From: Acidipropionibacterium acidipropionici
GTDB taxonomy: Bacteria > Actinomycetota > Actinomycetes > Propionibacteriales > Propionibacteriaceae
Assembly: GCF_001441165.1 (NCBI RefSeq)
Contig: NZ_CP013126.1
Location: 1,145,551 to 1,209,550 of the forward strand
Length of the DNA stretch: 64,000 nt
Reading direction: 5' to 3'
Position numbers and translations under genes: made by a program
Notes under the pieces: generated by a model
What the model was told of the DNA's origin: nothing
The model's database searches: none
Seen by the model: the letters and a program-made list of their open reading frames with translations, nothing else
Shown: positions 24,630-33,398 of the stretch, in pieces
How positions within the stretch are numbered: the stretch's first letter is position 1
Layout: each line of letters opens with the position of its first letter

Positions 24630-24698
24630 TCCGTTCATGTCCGGCCCAGCGTCTTGTGTCCGGCCCCGAGCGCCCGCCCGGCCCCTACCTGTGACCTC

Positions 24699-24766
24699 GC
24701 TTTGCGTCTCCAACTCTGCTTTTCGCCCCTTGCTAGAGGGCCAAAGCAGAGTTGGAGACGCAAAGC
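24699..24766. repeat. Perfect 24-bp inverted repeat between convergent genes
   Basis: Arms 24699-24722 and 24743-24766 pair perfectly with a 20-nt loop; arm begins GCTTTGCGTCTCCAACTC. It lies between iolT and a minus-strand LacI gene and could be a bidirectional terminator. Its sequence is unlike the other hairpin families. Confidence 0.85.
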
Positions 24767-24820
24767 CGGCACACAGGGGGTGGAGGGTCCGGTCTTTGAA
24801 GTGGCCGGTCCTCCTGGCGA

Positions 24821-25807
24821 TCAGGTCGACGAGCGGACCGACAGCAGTGGCGGAGTGGCGATGTGACGGGCGGGCTGCTCCTGGTCCAGTGCACGGCTCG
24901 CGATCCAGCCGACCGCCGCCTCGCCCTGCTCGGCGATGGACTGGCCGACGGAGGTGAGGTCGGCCTGGGAGCGGCGGGCCAGAGAGGTGTCGTCATAGCC
25001 GGCCACGCCGACGTCGGTTCCGACCATGAGCCCGTGGGAGCGGACCGCCGAGGTGATCTCGGTGGCGAGCAGGTCGTTGTGCCCGATGATCGCGGTCCGC
25101 CGGTCCCTCACGTCCTCGCACAGCCGTCCGACGACATCGGCCACGCCGCCTTCGACCCGGTGGACCGTCAGCTCGACGCCGGCCCGCCGGGCGGCGGTGA
25201 TGAGGGCCTGACGCCGTCCGGCCAGCCCGCGGTCCCGCTGGAAGACGTCGTCGTAGAGATAGCCGATGTAGCTCCAGCCACGTCCGGCGAGGTGCCCGAT
25301 GAGCCGGGTGGCCGCGGCGTCCTCGTCGAGGCGGACGGTGTCGACCAGACCGCCGAGGCCGGACTCCCCCACCACCACGAGGGGAAGGGACTCGCCGTAG
25401 TCCTGGAGTTCTTCGCGGGGTACGGCGGGGGAGACCGTGATCACGCCGCGGACCTGGAGTTCGCGGAACCGGCGCATCGTCAGGCGCTCACGGTCCACCT
25501 CGTTGGAGGCGGTGGCCAGCAGTGGGAGTAGGCCGGCCGCCTCGGCGTTGCGTCCGATGACGGCCACGAGGTCCTCGAAGAAGGGGTTGCGCAGGTCGGG
25601 AAGGATGACGCCGATCACCGGCGAGGTGCTGGTGGCGAGGTTGGCCGCGGACAGATTGCGGGCGTAGCCGAGCCGGGAGGCCGCTGCGCGGATCCGGTTG
25701 CGGGTCTGGGGCGCAACCCGTCCGGTGCCGGTCAGCGCCATGGACACCAGGGCCCGGGAGACGCCGGCCTCCCTGGCCACGTCAGTCTGGGTCGGTCTGG
25801 CGTTCAC
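24821..25807 (-). CDS. LacI family transcriptional regulator (second)
   Basis: 328 residues from a GTG at 25807 with AGGA 8 bp upstream; an ATG at 25837 is possible but its ribosome-binding site is too close. Helix-turn-helix PTQTDVAREAGVSRALVSMAL, hinge LGYARNLSAANLA, effector domain with VIGVILPDLRNPFFEDL. It resembles the LacI at 34375-35358 closely, in both the recognition helix (SRALVSMAL against SRGLVSLAL) and the effector domain. It diverges from the second MFS porter. A palindrome with an ACGCGCGT core in the shared intergenic region (25995-26010) is its likely operator. Confidence 0.92.
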   Translation of the reverse strand: MNARPTQTDVAREAGVSRALVSMALTGTGRVAPQTRNRIRAAASRLGYARNLSAANLATSTSPVIGVILPDLRNPFFEDLVAVIGRNAEAAGLLPLLATASNEVDRERLTMRRFRELQVRGVITVSPAVPREELQDYGESLPLVVVGESGLGGLVDTVRLDEDAAATRLIGHLAGRGWSYIGYLYDDVFQRDRGLAGRRQALITAARRAGVELTVHRVEGGVADVVGRLCEDVRDRRTAIIGHNDLLATEITSAVRSHGLMVGTDVGVAGYDDTSLARRSQADLTSVGQSIAEQGEAAVGWIASRALDQEQPARHIATPPLLSVRSST

Positions 25808-25953
25808 GCGAGGAATCCTAGCCGGGCCTCCTGTCATCCTCGCGCCCTGCGGCAGGGGCGCCGCGTGGTGGCCTGACCAGGCCGGCCATTGCCCTGGATC
25901 CGGCCGGCACAGGTCTGCCGGCGCTCCTATGTCTCTAGATCGGACCTTTTGTC

Positions 25954-26010
25954 TTGATATCGCCCCAGGTCTGCAGGCATGATTCATCACAGGTGCTGAC
26001 GCGCGTCAGC
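25954..26010 (+). promoter_or_regulatory. Promoter and LacI operator of the second porter operon
   Basis: TTGATA (25954-25959) and CATGAT (25978-25983), 18 bp apart, are possible -35 and -10 elements. Downstream is the perfect 16-bp palindrome GCTGACGCGCGTCAGC (25995-26010). The rest of the 364-bp intergenic region (25808-26171) shows nothing else clear. Confidence 0.6.
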
Positions 26011-26171
26011 AGGTGGCTGGGAGGGATCGGGCCGACGAAGGACACGAGCCCTGGACCGGCCGGGGTCACCAGCGGTCTGAGTGATCCGGACTCGTAGGCA
26101 CAGCACAACGGACGACAGTCCACTCGCATCATTGCAGGCATCACCGCAAGCATCGTCGCAAGGGAGCGCCC

Positions 26172-27806
26172 ATGCAGGAACAACTACAGGATCCCGAGCC
26201 GCCCGCGGCCGGCACGTCCTCCCCACAGCCATGTCCGGTGGCGGAGGACATCGCGGAGCTCGTCGCGAGCACGCCGGCCTCGGGGAAGAAGCGCTCACTC
26301 GTCGCGCTGGCCCTGGTGTGCACCTTCGGCTCGCTGCTCTTCGGCTATGACACCGGCGTCATCGCCGGCGCCCTGCCGTACATGGAGCTGCCGAAGCAGG
26401 CAGACGGCCTCTTCCTCAACCCCACCGAGACCGGCCTGGTCGGCGGCCTGGTGGCCATCGGCGCCGCACTGGGGGCCTTCTTCGGCGGCCGCCTGTCCGA
26501 CAGGTACGGCCGACGTCACAACATCCTTCTGCTGGCCATGGTCTTCTTCATCGGGGCGCTGGGCTGCACCTTCTCCCCCAATGTGTGGATGCTCTACTTC
26601 TTCCGGATCGTCGTCGGCTTCGGTGTGGGCGGGGCCTCGGCCACCGTGCCTGTCTACCTGTCGGAGAACGCCCCCAAGCGGATCCGCGGCTCACTCATCT
26701 CGATCGATCAGGTGATGATCGTCTTCGGCCAGTTCCTGGCCTATGCGATGAACGCCGTCATCGCCGCCATGAGCAGCGGCCCGGAGGCCGTCGTCCGCAA
26801 CGATCCGAGTGGCCGGTACACGGCCGGCAGCACGCAGAGCTGGGACGTCCTGAAGCACATCGCGGGCCTCGCCGTCTCGGACGGCAACGGCAACACCTGG
26901 CGCTACATGCTCGTGCTGGCCAGTATTCCGGCCGTCGCGCTGTGGATCGGGATGCGCCGGATGCCCGAGTCCTCGCGCTGGTACGCCGCCAACGGCTACT
27001 GGGTCGAAGCGATCGGCGCGCTCAAGCAGGTGCGTGATGAGAGCAAGGACGACATCGTCGCCGAGATCACCGAGATGGCGGTTCTGGAGGACGAGGAGCG
27101 CGCCACCCACCACTGGTCGCTGCGCGAATGCTGGAACATGAGATGGACCCGGCGTCTGCTCGTCATCGGCACCCTCATCTGCCTGTACAACCAGCTCACC
27201 GGCGTCAACACCGCCATGTACTACCTGCCGACGATCCTCACCCAGGCCGGGTTCTCCTCGGCCAACGCCATCGAGCTCAATGTCGTCACCGGACTGGCGT
27301 CCTTGATCGGCATCCTCATCGGTGCCTTCGTCCTCATCCCGAGGCTCCCCCGCCGCGTCATGGGCATCTACCAGACGACGGCCGTGTCGGTCTGCCTGCT
27401 GGCCCAGTCGATCATCTTCTACATGTTCATCGAGCCGCATATGCACGGCGGCGTCGTCACCACCCCGATCCCTGCCCTGGCCTCCTGGATGGTGCTTGTC
27501 ATCGTCGCGCTGTTCCTGCTGTTCAACCAGTCCGGCACGATCTGCTGGGTGTACATGGGCGAGCTCTTTCCGGCTCGCGCCCGAGGGGCCTGCCAGGGTG
27601 TCGCGGTCGCCGCGCTGTGGATCATGAACGCGATCATCACCTTCGTGTTCCCGACCATGATCGCATCGCTGGGAGGCGGCACCACCTACCTCGTCTTCGC
27701 CATTATCAACATCACCGGAATCGTGTTCTTCGCCAAATTCGTCCCCGAGACGAAGTACGAGTCGCTGGAAGAGCTGGAAATCCGATTCAAGAAGGAGTTC
27801 TCATGA
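26172..27806 (+). CDS. MFS sugar porter (second IolT-like transporter)
   Basis: 544 residues, 12 membrane segments, with AAGGGAG before the ATG. Same signatures as iolT: FGYDTGVIAGALPYM, GGRLSDRYGRRHNI, PESSRWY, NQLTGVNTAMYYLPTIL and VPETKYESLEELE. It is a paralogue of the 22964-24574 product. Its stop overlaps the next dehydrogenase gene by 4 bp (ATGA), and an IolI-like isomerase follows, so it may import an inositol stereoisomer such as D-chiro- or scyllo-inositol. The substrate is inferred only. Confidence 0.9.
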   Translation: MQEQLQDPEPPAAGTSSPQPCPVAEDIAELVASTPASGKKRSLVALALVCTFGSLLFGYDTGVIAGALPYMELPKQADGLFLNPTETGLVGGLVAIGAALGAFFGGRLSDRYGRRHNILLLAMVFFIGALGCTFSPNVWMLYFFRIVVGFGVGGASATVPVYLSENAPKRIRGSLISIDQVMIVFGQFLAYAMNAVIAAMSSGPEAVVRNDPSGRYTAGSTQSWDVLKHIAGLAVSDGNGNTWRYMLVLASIPAVALWIGMRRMPESSRWYAANGYWVEAIGALKQVRDESKDDIVAEITEMAVLEDEERATHHWSLRECWNMRWTRRLLVIGTLICLYNQLTGVNTAMYYLPTILTQAGFSSANAIELNVVTGLASLIGILIGAFVLIPRLPRRVMGIYQTTAVSVCLLAQSIIFYMFIEPHMHGGVVTTPIPALASWMVLVIVALFLLFNQSGTICWVYMGELFPARARGACQGVAVAALWIMNAIITFVFPTMIASLGGGTTYLVFAIINITGIVFFAKFVPETKYESLEELEIRFKKEFS

Positions 27807-28795
27807 AGCGCGTAGCACTGTTCGGGGCCGGATTCATCGGCACCGTCCACGGCCGGAACCTGGCCGCCGACCCCCGGGTCGATCTCGCCTGCATCTATGA
27901 CGCCGATGCCTCCCGCGCCGCTCGCCTGGCCGCCGAGCTCGGGACGACGACGGCCGGCTCTGTCGAGCAGGTGCTCGAGGATCCGAGCGTCGACGCCGTC
28001 GTCATCGCGTCGTCCACCAACACCCACGCCGATCTGCTGACGGCCTCGGCCAGGGCCGGCAAGGCGATCTTCTGCGAGAAGCCGATCGACCTGTCGCTGG
28101 AGGTGGCCGAGAAGGCCGTGGCCGCGGTCGCCGAGACCGACGCTCCGGTGATGGTGGACTTCTGCCGCCGCTTCGACCCGCCCTATGCCGCCCTGCGCAA
28201 GGCTGTGGCCGACGGCGAGATCAGCGAGGTGGAGCTGATGCAGATGAGTTCGCGTGGGCCCTCGCTGCCGCCCATCGCCTACCTCGAGGTCTCCGGCGGC
28301 CAGATGTTCGACCAGCTCATCCACTTCTTCGATCTGATGTGCTGGATCACCGGTCTGGAGCCGGTCTCGGTCACCGTCACCGGATCGGCGCTGGTGGATC
28401 CTCAGGTGGCCGAGGTGGGCGACGTCGACACCTCGGTGGCGGTGCTCAAGCTCAGCAACGGAGCCATCTGTCAGATCGACGCCCAGCGCAGGATCGGATA
28501 CGGCTACGACGAGCGGATCGAGGTCAACGGGTCGGCGTCGATGGTCGAGGCGGGACGCCAGCGCACCGGCTGGGTGAACCACTACGAGGCCGGGCAGGTG
28601 CGCACCGACGGCATGCACCCGGGTTGGTTCGAGCGCAGCGAGCACACCTTCAAGGCCTCCATCGGCGCCTTCATCGACGCCCTCGAGGCCGGCCGGGAAC
28701 CCTCCCCGAACCTGGCCGACGGGCTGCGCGCCCAGCGGATCGCCGACGCCGCGACCACCTCGCTGAAAGAGGGCCGCACGGTCGCCATCAACTGA
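27803..28795 (+). CDS. Gfo/Idh/MocA dehydrogenase, inositol 2-dehydrogenase-like
   Basis: 330 residues. Rossmann motif ALFGAGFIGTVHGRN, catalytic lysine in CEKPIDLS, and the Asp/His pair in SGGQMFDQLIHFFDLMCW. The RFDPPYAALRKAV block resembles IolG-type enzymes. It is translationally coupled to the porter (ATGA overlap) and followed by an IolI-like isomerase, so it likely oxidises the imported polyol to its keto form. Confidence 0.9.
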   Translation: MKRVALFGAGFIGTVHGRNLAADPRVDLACIYDADASRAARLAAELGTTTAGSVEQVLEDPSVDAVVIASSTNTHADLLTASARAGKAIFCEKPIDLSLEVAEKAVAAVAETDAPVMVDFCRRFDPPYAALRKAVADGEISEVELMQMSSRGPSLPPIAYLEVSGGQMFDQLIHFFDLMCWITGLEPVSVTVTGSALVDPQVAEVGDVDTSVAVLKLSNGAICQIDAQRRIGYGYDERIEVNGSASMVEAGRQRTGWVNHYEAGQVRTDGMHPGWFERSEHTFKASIGAFIDALEAGREPSPNLADGLRAQRIADAATTSLKEGRTVAIN

Positions 28796-28843
28796 CGCGT
28801 CAGGCAGCGCTCACGTGTCAGGCAGCGGGCGCCCCGCAGCATC

Positions 28844-28901
28844 CACTCCCAACACGCCGTTCTGAAGCTTCGCAGGGCCGTGAGACGGCGTGTTGGGAGT
28901 G
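28844..28901. repeat. Inverted repeat (CTCCCAACACGCCGT family)
   Basis: Arms 28844-28860 and 28885-28901, perfect over 17 bp; arm CACTCCCAACACGCCGT. The same arm recurs at 35495-35556 and 53811-53864. It lies between two plus-strand genes. Confidence 0.85.
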
Positions 28902-28988
28902 AAATCTCGACCGAGGACCGTCGTAGCACCCGTGACACACAACGAAATCATCAGATCATCGATCAGCAGGACACAGAGGAGATATAAT

Positions 28989-29852
28989 ATGAAGCTCTCA
29001 ATGAATGTCACCACGACCTTCTACGGAAACGTCGTCAATGACATCAAGATCGCGCGCGAAGCTGGATTCGACGGTGTCGAGCTTCAGAGCCCGAAGCTGT
29101 ACCGCTACCTGGATCAGGGATTCCCCGCAGAATCCGTCGTCCCGATGCTCGAGGGCATCGAGGTCTCCGGGATCGGCGCCGTCCAGGAGGCACCGGAGGA
29201 AGATTTCAGGGCCGAGGCCGAACGCCTGGCCGCCCTCGGCGAGCTGTACGGGGCGCCGAGCCTGCAGATGTGCACCGGCCCGGTCGACGTCCAGGTGGTC
29301 AAGGACTTCGCGGCTGGGACGCTGGAGCTCGGTGATCCGCGCTTCCGCGGGCTGCTCGGCAAGCCCGAGGACGAGGTGATCACCGAAACGGCCAAGAGGG
29401 TCGGCCTGGCCGCCGACATCGCCGCCGACCACGGGCTGGGCCTCTACCTGGAGCCCCTGGGCTGGGCTCCGGTGCACACCCTGCCCCAGGCCATGCGCAT
29501 CCTGGAGATCTGCAATCGCGACAACCTCGGCCTCACCGTCGACTTCTGGCACTTCTTCGTCGCTGGGGATACCCCAGAGGACGTCGCCAAACTCGACCCC
29601 TCGCTCATCCATGCCGTCCACGTCTGCGACGGCATCCCGGTGCCGGCCGCTGAGATCCCCGATCAGGGGGTCTCCCGCAATGTCATGACCGGCGGCGGCT
29701 CGATCCCGCTGCAGGAGTGGGTGGACGCCGTCAAGGCCACGGGCTACGACGGCTGGTACGCCTCGGAGATCTTCTGCGACAAGGCCAACGAGTTCGATTT
29801 CCTCGAGGTGGCGACCACCCTGCGCAACCTGATGCACATCCTGGTCGCCTGA
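28989..29852 (+). CDS. iolI: 2-keto-myo-inositol isomerase-like protein (IolI family)
   Basis: 287 residues; ATG after AGGAG. IolI converts 2-keto-myo-inositol to 1-keto-D-chiro-inositol, linking myo- and D-chiro-inositol. The barrel shows the expected metal ligands: Glu in LYLEPLGW, Asp and His in NLGLTVDFWHFFVAGD, His in AVHVCDG and Glu in YASEIF. The RDNLGLTVDFWHF block aligns well with B. subtilis IolI (RDNVGLVLDSFHF) as I recall it. The neighbouring dehydrogenase and porter support a chiro/scyllo-inositol branch. Confidence 0.78.
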   Translation: MKLSMNVTTTFYGNVVNDIKIAREAGFDGVELQSPKLYRYLDQGFPAESVVPMLEGIEVSGIGAVQEAPEEDFRAEAERLAALGELYGAPSLQMCTGPVDVQVVKDFAAGTLELGDPRFRGLLGKPEDEVITETAKRVGLAADIAADHGLGLYLEPLGWAPVHTLPQAMRILEICNRDNLGLTVDFWHFFVAGDTPEDVAKLDPSLIHAVHVCDGIPVPAAEIPDQGVSRNVMTGGGSIPLQEWVDAVKATGYDGWYASEIFCDKANEFDFLEVATTLRNLMHILVA

Positions 29853-29994
29853 GCCCTCGGGGGTGGCCGCGGGAGCCCGGTGGAGCGCCAGCTTCCCAAG
29901 CCGGACACGCAGAGCCCTGAGGGTGGTCGCGGGGAATCTCCTCTGCGGGAACCCCTGTCCCCGCGGCCATCCGGTCCCGGTGCGGCAGCCGGGT

Positions 29995-31185
29995 TCAGAC
30001 CTGGGGGCCGGGGAAGTCGGCCGGGAGCGGAGCCGGACGCCGGCAACTGCTGGCCACCTCGACGAAGCGACGCTGCCGTGACGACGCGTAGATCGACTCG
30101 ATGACGTCGAGGACATGGCAGGCGAGGTCCCCGGAGCAGCGCATCGGGCGGCCCTCGGCGATGGCGAGCACCTCGTCCACCAGGCCGATGCCGCGGCTGT
30201 TGATCCGTGGCACCGACGGGTCGGCGCCGAAGTCGGTCTCATTGAACCTATGGCGGTTCTCGGCCTCGGTCCACGGCGTCGGGGCCGGGCGGGGGATGTC
30301 CTTGTACCGGGCGTCGTCGAGGGTCCTGATCCACAGCGGCCCGCCGAAGGTGTTCGGCCCGGCCATCGGCTCGGTCTCGGGCATGCACAGGGTGCCCCGG
30401 GTGCCGTAGAGCTCCATGCGAGGGAGCTGGGAGTCGGGGACGTCGGTGCTCACCAGCAGGGTGACGACGGCCCCCTGCTCGAACTCCAGGCTCGCCGAGA
30501 CGTGGGTCTCCACCTCCACCGGGATCGGCCGGCCCGCGATGGGGCCGTAGTGGGCGGTGCGCTCGTCGAAGGTCTTCTTGCCCATCGCCGCCACCTGACG
30601 GACCGGGCCGAGCAGGGCGACCAGCATCGACACGTAGTAGATGCCGATGTCTGCGAGCGGGCCGACGTCGGCGCGGTAGGACTGGAACGGGCTGGGGTGG
30701 AACCACTCCAGCCCGGGGTAGACGATGGTCGCCACCCCGGCCGTGACCTCCCCGATCTCCCCGGAGTCGATGAGGTCGCGCATCGTCTGCGCCCTGCCGC
30801 CAAGCCAGGTGTCGGGCGCACAGCCCAGGTGCAAGCCCAAGTCATGAGCATGATCCAAGGTTCTGCGGGCATCCTCGAGGCTGGTGGCCAGGGGCTTCTC
30901 GGAGTAGACGTGGCGGCCGGCCGACAGCGCCGCCATGTTGATCGGCGCATGGGCCTCGGGAGTGGTCAGATTCAGCACCAGCTTCACCTCGGGATCGGCC
31001 AGCAGCTCCTCGACGGTGTCGTGGACGCGGCCGATCCCGTACCGGGCGGCTTGCCGCTCGGCCTTGGCCCGGGTGCGGTTCTGGCAGGCCACGAGTCGGA
31101 CGAATCCGGGGTACTTGTTGAGATTGGCCAGGTAGACGTCGGAGATGTCTCCGGTACCGATGACCCCGACTCCCATGGGCTCCAT
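29995..31185 (-). CDS. Gfo/Idh/MocA family oxidoreductase
   Basis: 396 residues, longer than IolG. Rossmann motif GVGVIGTGDISDVYLANL, catalytic lysine in SEKPLATS, and the Asp-rich segment RADVGPLADIGIYYVSML where the catalytic His is replaced by Tyr. Such proteins include dehydrogenases of scyllo-inositol, galactose or glycosides, so the substrate cannot be named. It starts 9 bp after iolE ends and is in the same minus-strand operon. Confidence 0.87.
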   Translation of the reverse strand: MEPMGVGVIGTGDISDVYLANLNKYPGFVRLVACQNRTRAKAERQAARYGIGRVHDTVEELLADPEVKLVLNLTTPEAHAPINMAALSAGRHVYSEKPLATSLEDARRTLDHAHDLGLHLGCAPDTWLGGRAQTMRDLIDSGEIGEVTAGVATIVYPGLEWFHPSPFQSYRADVGPLADIGIYYVSMLVALLGPVRQVAAMGKKTFDERTAHYGPIAGRPIPVEVETHVSASLEFEQGAVVTLLVSTDVPDSQLPRMELYGTRGTLCMPETEPMAGPNTFGGPLWIRTLDDARYKDIPRPAPTPWTEAENRHRFNETDFGADPSVPRINSRGIGLVDEVLAIAEGRPMRCSGDLACHVLDVIESIYASSRQRRFVEVASSCRRPAPLPADFPGPQV

Positions 31186-31194
31186 GACGCCGCC

Positions 31195-32082
31195 TCAGAA
31201 TCCGAAGGTGTCCCGGAGGTACTGACGGGCGTTGACGGCCTGGACGAAGGGATCGGCGACCGCCGGATCCTGCTCGGCCTCGATCATGAACCAGCCGTGG
31301 TAGCCGGCCTCCAGCACGGGCTGCAGCAGGGGGCCGTAGTCGGTCTCGCCGTCGCCGGGGATCGTGAAGACGCCGGCGAGGATCGAGTCGAGGAAGCTCA
31401 GCTTCTCCCGCTTCGCCTTCTCCACGATGGCCGGGCGGACGTCCTTGAGATGCACGTGCCCGATCCGGTCGGCGTACTTCGCGACGATCGCCGCGGGGTT
31501 CTCGCCGGAGAACAGCAAGTGGCCGACGTCGAGCAGCAGCTTCACCTTGGCCGGATCGGTGGCGTCCATCAGCCGGTCGATCTCGGCGGTGGTCTGCACC
31601 CCGGTGCCCATGTGGTGGTGGTAGGCGATGATGAGGCCCTTCTCGGCGGCCCGCTCGCCCAGCTTGTCCAGCCCGGTGGTCAGACGGTCCCACTCCTGGT
31701 CGGTGTAAGTGGGCTTGCCGTCGAAGATCGGGACGTCGCGGCGGCCCTGAACGGTATGGCCCTGCTCGGCGACGTTGATGCAGTCGGCACCCAGGGCGGC
31801 CATGTAGTCGCGGAAGGCGATGAACTCGGCCTCGACCTTCTCGTAGGGCTCGGTGGTCAGATGCAGGCCGTGCCAGGCGGCGGCGATCCGGATGCCGCGG
31901 ATGTCGAGCTGGGGCTTGAGGACGGCGGGATCCTTGGGGTACTTGTTGCCGATCTCGGTGCCCTGGAAGCCCGCGAGCGCCACCTCGGAGAGGATCTGCT
32001 GATAGGTGGTCTCCCCGCCCAGCGACGGCATGTCGTCATTGGTCCAGCCGATGGGTGCGATACCCAGCTTGATGTCGCTCAT
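31195..32082 (-). CDS. iolE: Myo-inosose-2 dehydratase
   Basis: IolE removes water from 2-keto-myo-inositol to give 3D-(3,5/4)-trihydroxycyclohexane-1,2-dione. 295 residues, the normal length; the ATG at 32082 follows GAGGA, and the longer frame upstream is not credible. Signature N-terminus LGIAPIGWTNDDMPSLGG with LAGFQGTEIGNKYPKD, and metal-site motifs AYHHHMGTGVQT, LLLDVGHLLFSGENP, GHVHLKDVR and MIEAEQDP. First gene of a two-gene operon with a Gfo/Idh dehydrogenase. Upstream (minus strand) a TACATT near 32153-32158 may be its -10. Confidence 0.93.
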   Translation of the reverse strand: MSDIKLGIAPIGWTNDDMPSLGGETTYQQILSEVALAGFQGTEIGNKYPKDPAVLKPQLDIRGIRIAAAWHGLHLTTEPYEKVEAEFIAFRDYMAALGADCINVAEQGHTVQGRRDVPIFDGKPTYTDQEWDRLTTGLDKLGERAAEKGLIIAYHHHMGTGVQTTAEIDRLMDATDPAKVKLLLDVGHLLFSGENPAAIVAKYADRIGHVHLKDVRPAIVEKAKREKLSFLDSILAGVFTIPGDGETDYGPLLQPVLEAGYHGWFMIEAEQDPAVADPFVQAVNARQYLRDTFGF

Positions 32083-32237
32083 ATTGTCCTCACGATCATG
32101 GGCCGTCGTCGCCAACCCGGATGCGCCGTCCAGTCCTTGACGGCAGGGCCAAATGTAGCACGCGCGAGCGCAAACGTCTGTACATATCGACGACGTCTGG
32201 GGTCGTGGTCCGTAGGAGTGGGGCGCGGGGCTGGGAG

Positions 32238-33311
32238 TCAGGTCAGCAGCCAGACCCCCAGCCCGGCCGTGCCGGACACCAGGCAGGTGGCCAGGAGGGC
32301 CAGCAGCACCGGGCGCAGCCCCAGGCCGATGAGGGACTTGACGTGCACCCCGCATCCCAGGCCGAACATCGAGGCGGTGAGCAGCAGGGTCTGGCCGGTG
32401 GCGGCCCCGGCGGTGAACCAGGCCGGCGGCAGCCCCGTGGAGGCGATGACGGTGGCGACGATGAAACAGGCCACCCAGAACGGCAACAGCGGCGGTCTGG
32501 TGGAGCCGGCCGTCTCGGTGCGGCGACGCGACACGATCGCTGTGAGCAGCATCATCATCGGGGCCAGCAGCACCACGCGGCCGAGTTTGACCAGGGTGGC
32601 GGTGGCCAGCGCGTCCGGCCCCAGGATCTGGCCGATGGCCGCCACCTGCGCCACCTCATGGGTCGAGGCGCCGGCCCACATGCCCGCGGTGTGCTGGCTC
32701 AGCCCGAGAAGGTGGGCGACCCCCGGCACGATCGCGATCATGAGGGTGCCGAAGAGCACGACGAGGGCGACGGCGGCGGTGGAGTCCTCCCTCTTGGCCT
32801 TGATGGTCCCGGACGCGCCGCCCACCGCGGCGGCCCCGCAGATGGAGAATCCGGCCGCGATGAGCATGCTCAGGTCCCGGGGGACGCCGAGCGCCCGGCC
32901 CATGAGGAAGGTGCCGGTGAAGCCGATGCCTACCACGGCGACGATGATGACGACGGCCCCCCAGCCGAGCCCCAGCACGTCCGGAAGGGCCAGCCGGAAG
33001 CCCAGCAGCACGATTCCGGCGCGCAGCAGGGTCCTGGCCGTGAAGTCGATCCCGGGTTGCAGGAGGGCGGGAATCGCGGGCATCACGTTGCGGAAGACGA
33101 TGCCGATCACGATGGCGATGAGGACCGCCCCGACGAAGGGGATGAGGTGGGTGGCCAGCATCGCGATCGCGGTGGCCACCCCGCACACGGCCACCCCTGG
33201 GATGCGGCTCATCCAGATACGGCCCCAGCCTCCGGGATGCCACCGGAGGTGGCGGCCGAGGGGACGGTCAGGGGCGCAGGAGGGTGCGGGCAGGGTGGAC
33301 TGTTGACTCAC
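32238..33311 (-). CDS. YeiH-type putative sulfate exporter family membrane protein (UPF0324)
   Basis: 357 residues with about ten membrane segments. Family traits: LLRAGIVLLGFRLALPDVLGLG, the glycine-rich SICGAAAVGGASG and the STHEVAQVAAIG segment of the YeiH/UPF0324 family. The start may be GTG at 33311 or ATG at 33212. It is divergent from a LysR gene with a perfect palindrome between them, the usual YeiH-YeiE type arrangement. It has no obvious tie to the inositol genes around it. Confidence 0.87.
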   Translation of the reverse strand: MSQQSTLPAPSCAPDRPLGRHLRWHPGGWGRIWMSRIPGVAVCGVATAIAMLATHLIPFVGAVLIAIVIGIVFRNVMPAIPALLQPGIDFTARTLLRAGIVLLGFRLALPDVLGLGWGAVVIIVAVVGIGFTGTFLMGRALGVPRDLSMLIAAGFSICGAAAVGGASGTIKAKREDSTAAVALVVLFGTLMIAIVPGVAHLLGLSQHTAGMWAGASTHEVAQVAAIGQILGPDALATATLVKLGRVVLLAPMMMLLTAIVSRRRTETAGSTRPPLLPFWVACFIVATVIASTGLPPAWFTAGAATGQTLLLTASMFGLGCGVHVKSLIGLGLRPVLLALLATCLVSGTAGLGVWLLT

Positions 33312-33368
33312 ACTCCCGATGTTCCTGCCCGCTCTCCCGGGCCGGTAGTGGCCAGTTCTTCACCACCC

Positions 33369-33385
33369 CATATCAGCGTGATATG
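33369..33385. promoter_or_regulatory. LysR-type operator between the exporter and the lysR gene
   Basis: CATATCAGCGTGATATG has perfect 7-bp arms around GCG and fits the T-N11-A LysR box. It ends 13 bp before the regulator's start, so autorepression is likely. Confidence 0.75.
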
Positions 33386-33398
33386 ACACGATGGAGCC

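Noticed and set aside
28844-28901. CRISPR-like repeats among the recurring intergenic sequences
   Set aside because: The family members are isolated inverted repeats tens of kb apart, without regularly spaced direct repeats or cas genes.
30115-33306. 1063-codon plus-strand frame
   Set aside because: Antisense of the Gfo/Idh gene, iolE and the exporter; none of its sequence resembles a protein family.
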